The position numbers were made by a program, and so were the translations under genes. Positions 5,478-6,252 of a stretch of 6,252 nucleotides of DNA are shown one piece after another. Source of the stretch: Planctomycetota bacterium (GTDB lineage Bacteria > Planctomycetota > UBA8742 > SKZP01); contig SKZP01000078.1 of assembly GCA_007127275.1 (NCBI GenBank), positions 1-6,252 on the forward strand. Reading direction: 5' to 3'. The notes under the pieces were generated by a model, which was not told the origin of the DNA, did no database searches, and saw only the letters and a list, made by a program, of their open reading frames with translations. Position 1 is the first letter of the stretch. Each line of letters starts with the position of its first letter.

Positions 5478-6252
5478 ATGGAAGAGCACCGACAAGAACC
5501 GCGTTACCCTAGCCCGGCCCGCGCCGCTGGCGCCGATGCGTTGACCGTGTGGCAACGCTTGCAGCGGCAACAGCACCCCGGTGGGCGCACGCCGACGGCA
5601 CCCATGGACCTGAGCACGAAAAAACTTACCGAGCAGTTCGCGCTGCGGCAGGCGCAACGCCTCGAGCGCCGGCGACGGCTGCGCCACGGGGTGGTGGCCA
5701 TGGTACTCGTCATGTTGCTCGCACTCGCGCTCGTTGGCGCGGAGGCGTATGTCGCGGAGCATCCGAGTACGTCGGTCACGCTGACGCCCGGAGAGCTTGT
5801 CGCGCCGCACCTGGATTGGCTTGCTGCGGATGCGCAAGCTGAGCTTGCCGAGCGGGTCGAGGCGAGTGTTCGCGAACAACTCGAGGCGCATGATCTGGTC
5901 GACGACGAGGGCCGCATCGCTTTGTTGGCCCGCAATGCGCTTGAGCGAATCCGTGACGCGTTGGCCGCCTCGCCGTGGGTGCATTCCGTCGCACAAGTGC
6001 GGCTGGAACCGGCCGGGCGCCTCGACGTGACGCTACGCCTGCGGCGGCCGCAGGTGGCGCTCGAGACGACGCAAGGGGTGGTGTTGCTCGACGACGAGGC
6101 CGTCGTTTTGCCGCTGACGTTCGCCGACTCGTCGAGCTTCCGCCGTTTCAACGAACAGGTGACACCTCCGCTGCGGCTGCTTACCGGCTTGGGCTCGCAA
6201 CACGTAGTTCCCGCTGCGGGCGAAACGTTTCAGGCCGCGCCGGTGGAAGCGG
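5478..6252 (+). CDS. FtsQ/DivIB-like division protein, 5' part
   Basis: The frame is open from ATG 5478 to the window end (258 codons) and is not closed here. Residues 1-70 are hydrophilic and end in an Arg-rich stretch (RLERRRRLRH, 61-70). One membrane segment follows (about 71-93, VVAMVLVMLLALALVGAEAYV), so the rest lies outside the inner membrane. After a helical Ala/Glu-rich stretch (about 105-150) comes a POTRA-like segment, IRDALAASPWVHSVAQVRLEP then LDVTLRLRRPQVAL (158-195), and GVVLLDDEAVVLPL (200-213). This matches the FtsQ pattern of PWV, A.V, V.V.ER.P.A and a LvD..G strand. FtsQ is a scaffold linking early and late division proteins. The long cytoplasmic tail and helical insert are unusual. 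Starting at 5415 (after a TAA) or 5604 is also possible; none has a clear Shine-Dalgarno sequence. Its place after ddl supports the call. Confidence 0.72.
   Translation, partial: MEEHRQEPRYPSPARAAGADALTVWQRLQRQQHPGGRTPTAPMDLSTKKLTEQFALRQAQRLERRRRLRHGVVAMVLVMLLALALVGAEAYVAEHPSTSVTLTPGELVAPHLDWLAADAQAELAERVEASVREQLEAHDLVDDEGRIALLARNALERIRDALAASPWVHSVAQVRLEPAGRLDVTLRLRRPQVALETTQGVVLLDDEAVVLPLTFADSSSFRRFNEQVTPPLRLLTGLGSQHVVPAAGETFQAAPVEA

Noticed and set aside
5451..6151. Long minus-strand open frames opposite the ftsQ-like gene
   Set aside because: They are Arg/Ser-rich shadows, while the plus frame has a membrane segment and a POTRA-like pattern.

Overview
The window is GC-rich and carries five genes, all on the + strand, separated by long intergenic stretches full of hairpins and short repeats. 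The best guess for the source is a planctomycete, probably a Pirellulales relative. That rests on the gene types (a cyclophilin with an acidic tail, an M32 carboxypeptidase, a D-Ala-D-Ala ligase followed by an FtsQ-like protein) and on the G/C-rich intergenic hairpins. It is inference, because no rRNA or other marker gene is present.

Layout: (1) 1-764 is the 3' end of a cyclophilin-type protein whose visible domain has lost most catalytic positions. (2) 765-1083 is a spacer with a 26-bp direct repeat at an exact 70-bp spacing and a hairpin. (3) 1084-2643 is a complete M32 (Taq-type) metallocarboxypeptidase with every family motif intact. (4) 2644-3207 is a 564-bp gene-free stretch with G/C-rich hairpins and a perfect dyad just before the next ribosome binding site. 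(5) 3208-3486 and 3566-3928 are a probable two-gene unit: a 92-residue helical protein of unknown function and a PilZ-domain protein with both c-di-GMP motifs. (6) 3929-4307 is a spacer with two copies of an AACCCAGG/CCTGGGTT hairpin element and a heptanucleotide tandem repeat abutting the next start codon. (7) 4308-5261 is D-alanine-D-alanine ligase. (8) 5262-5477 is a spacer of interleaved inverted repeats. (9) 5478 to the window end is the start of a single-pass membrane protein resembling FtsQ/DivIB.

The ddl and ftsQ-like genes look like a remnant of the division and cell wall cluster: one makes the D-Ala-D-Ala dipeptide for peptidoglycan and the other would act at the division site. The PilZ pair suggests a c-di-GMP output. 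The cyclophilin and carboxypeptidase are housekeeping-type genes with no obvious link to their neighbours. I saw no mobile element genes, CRISPR array, tRNA or rRNA. I found no convincing undescribed system; the less ordinary signals are the degenerate cyclophilin, the 92-aa/PilZ pair, the ftsQ-like gene and the repeat-laden spacers.
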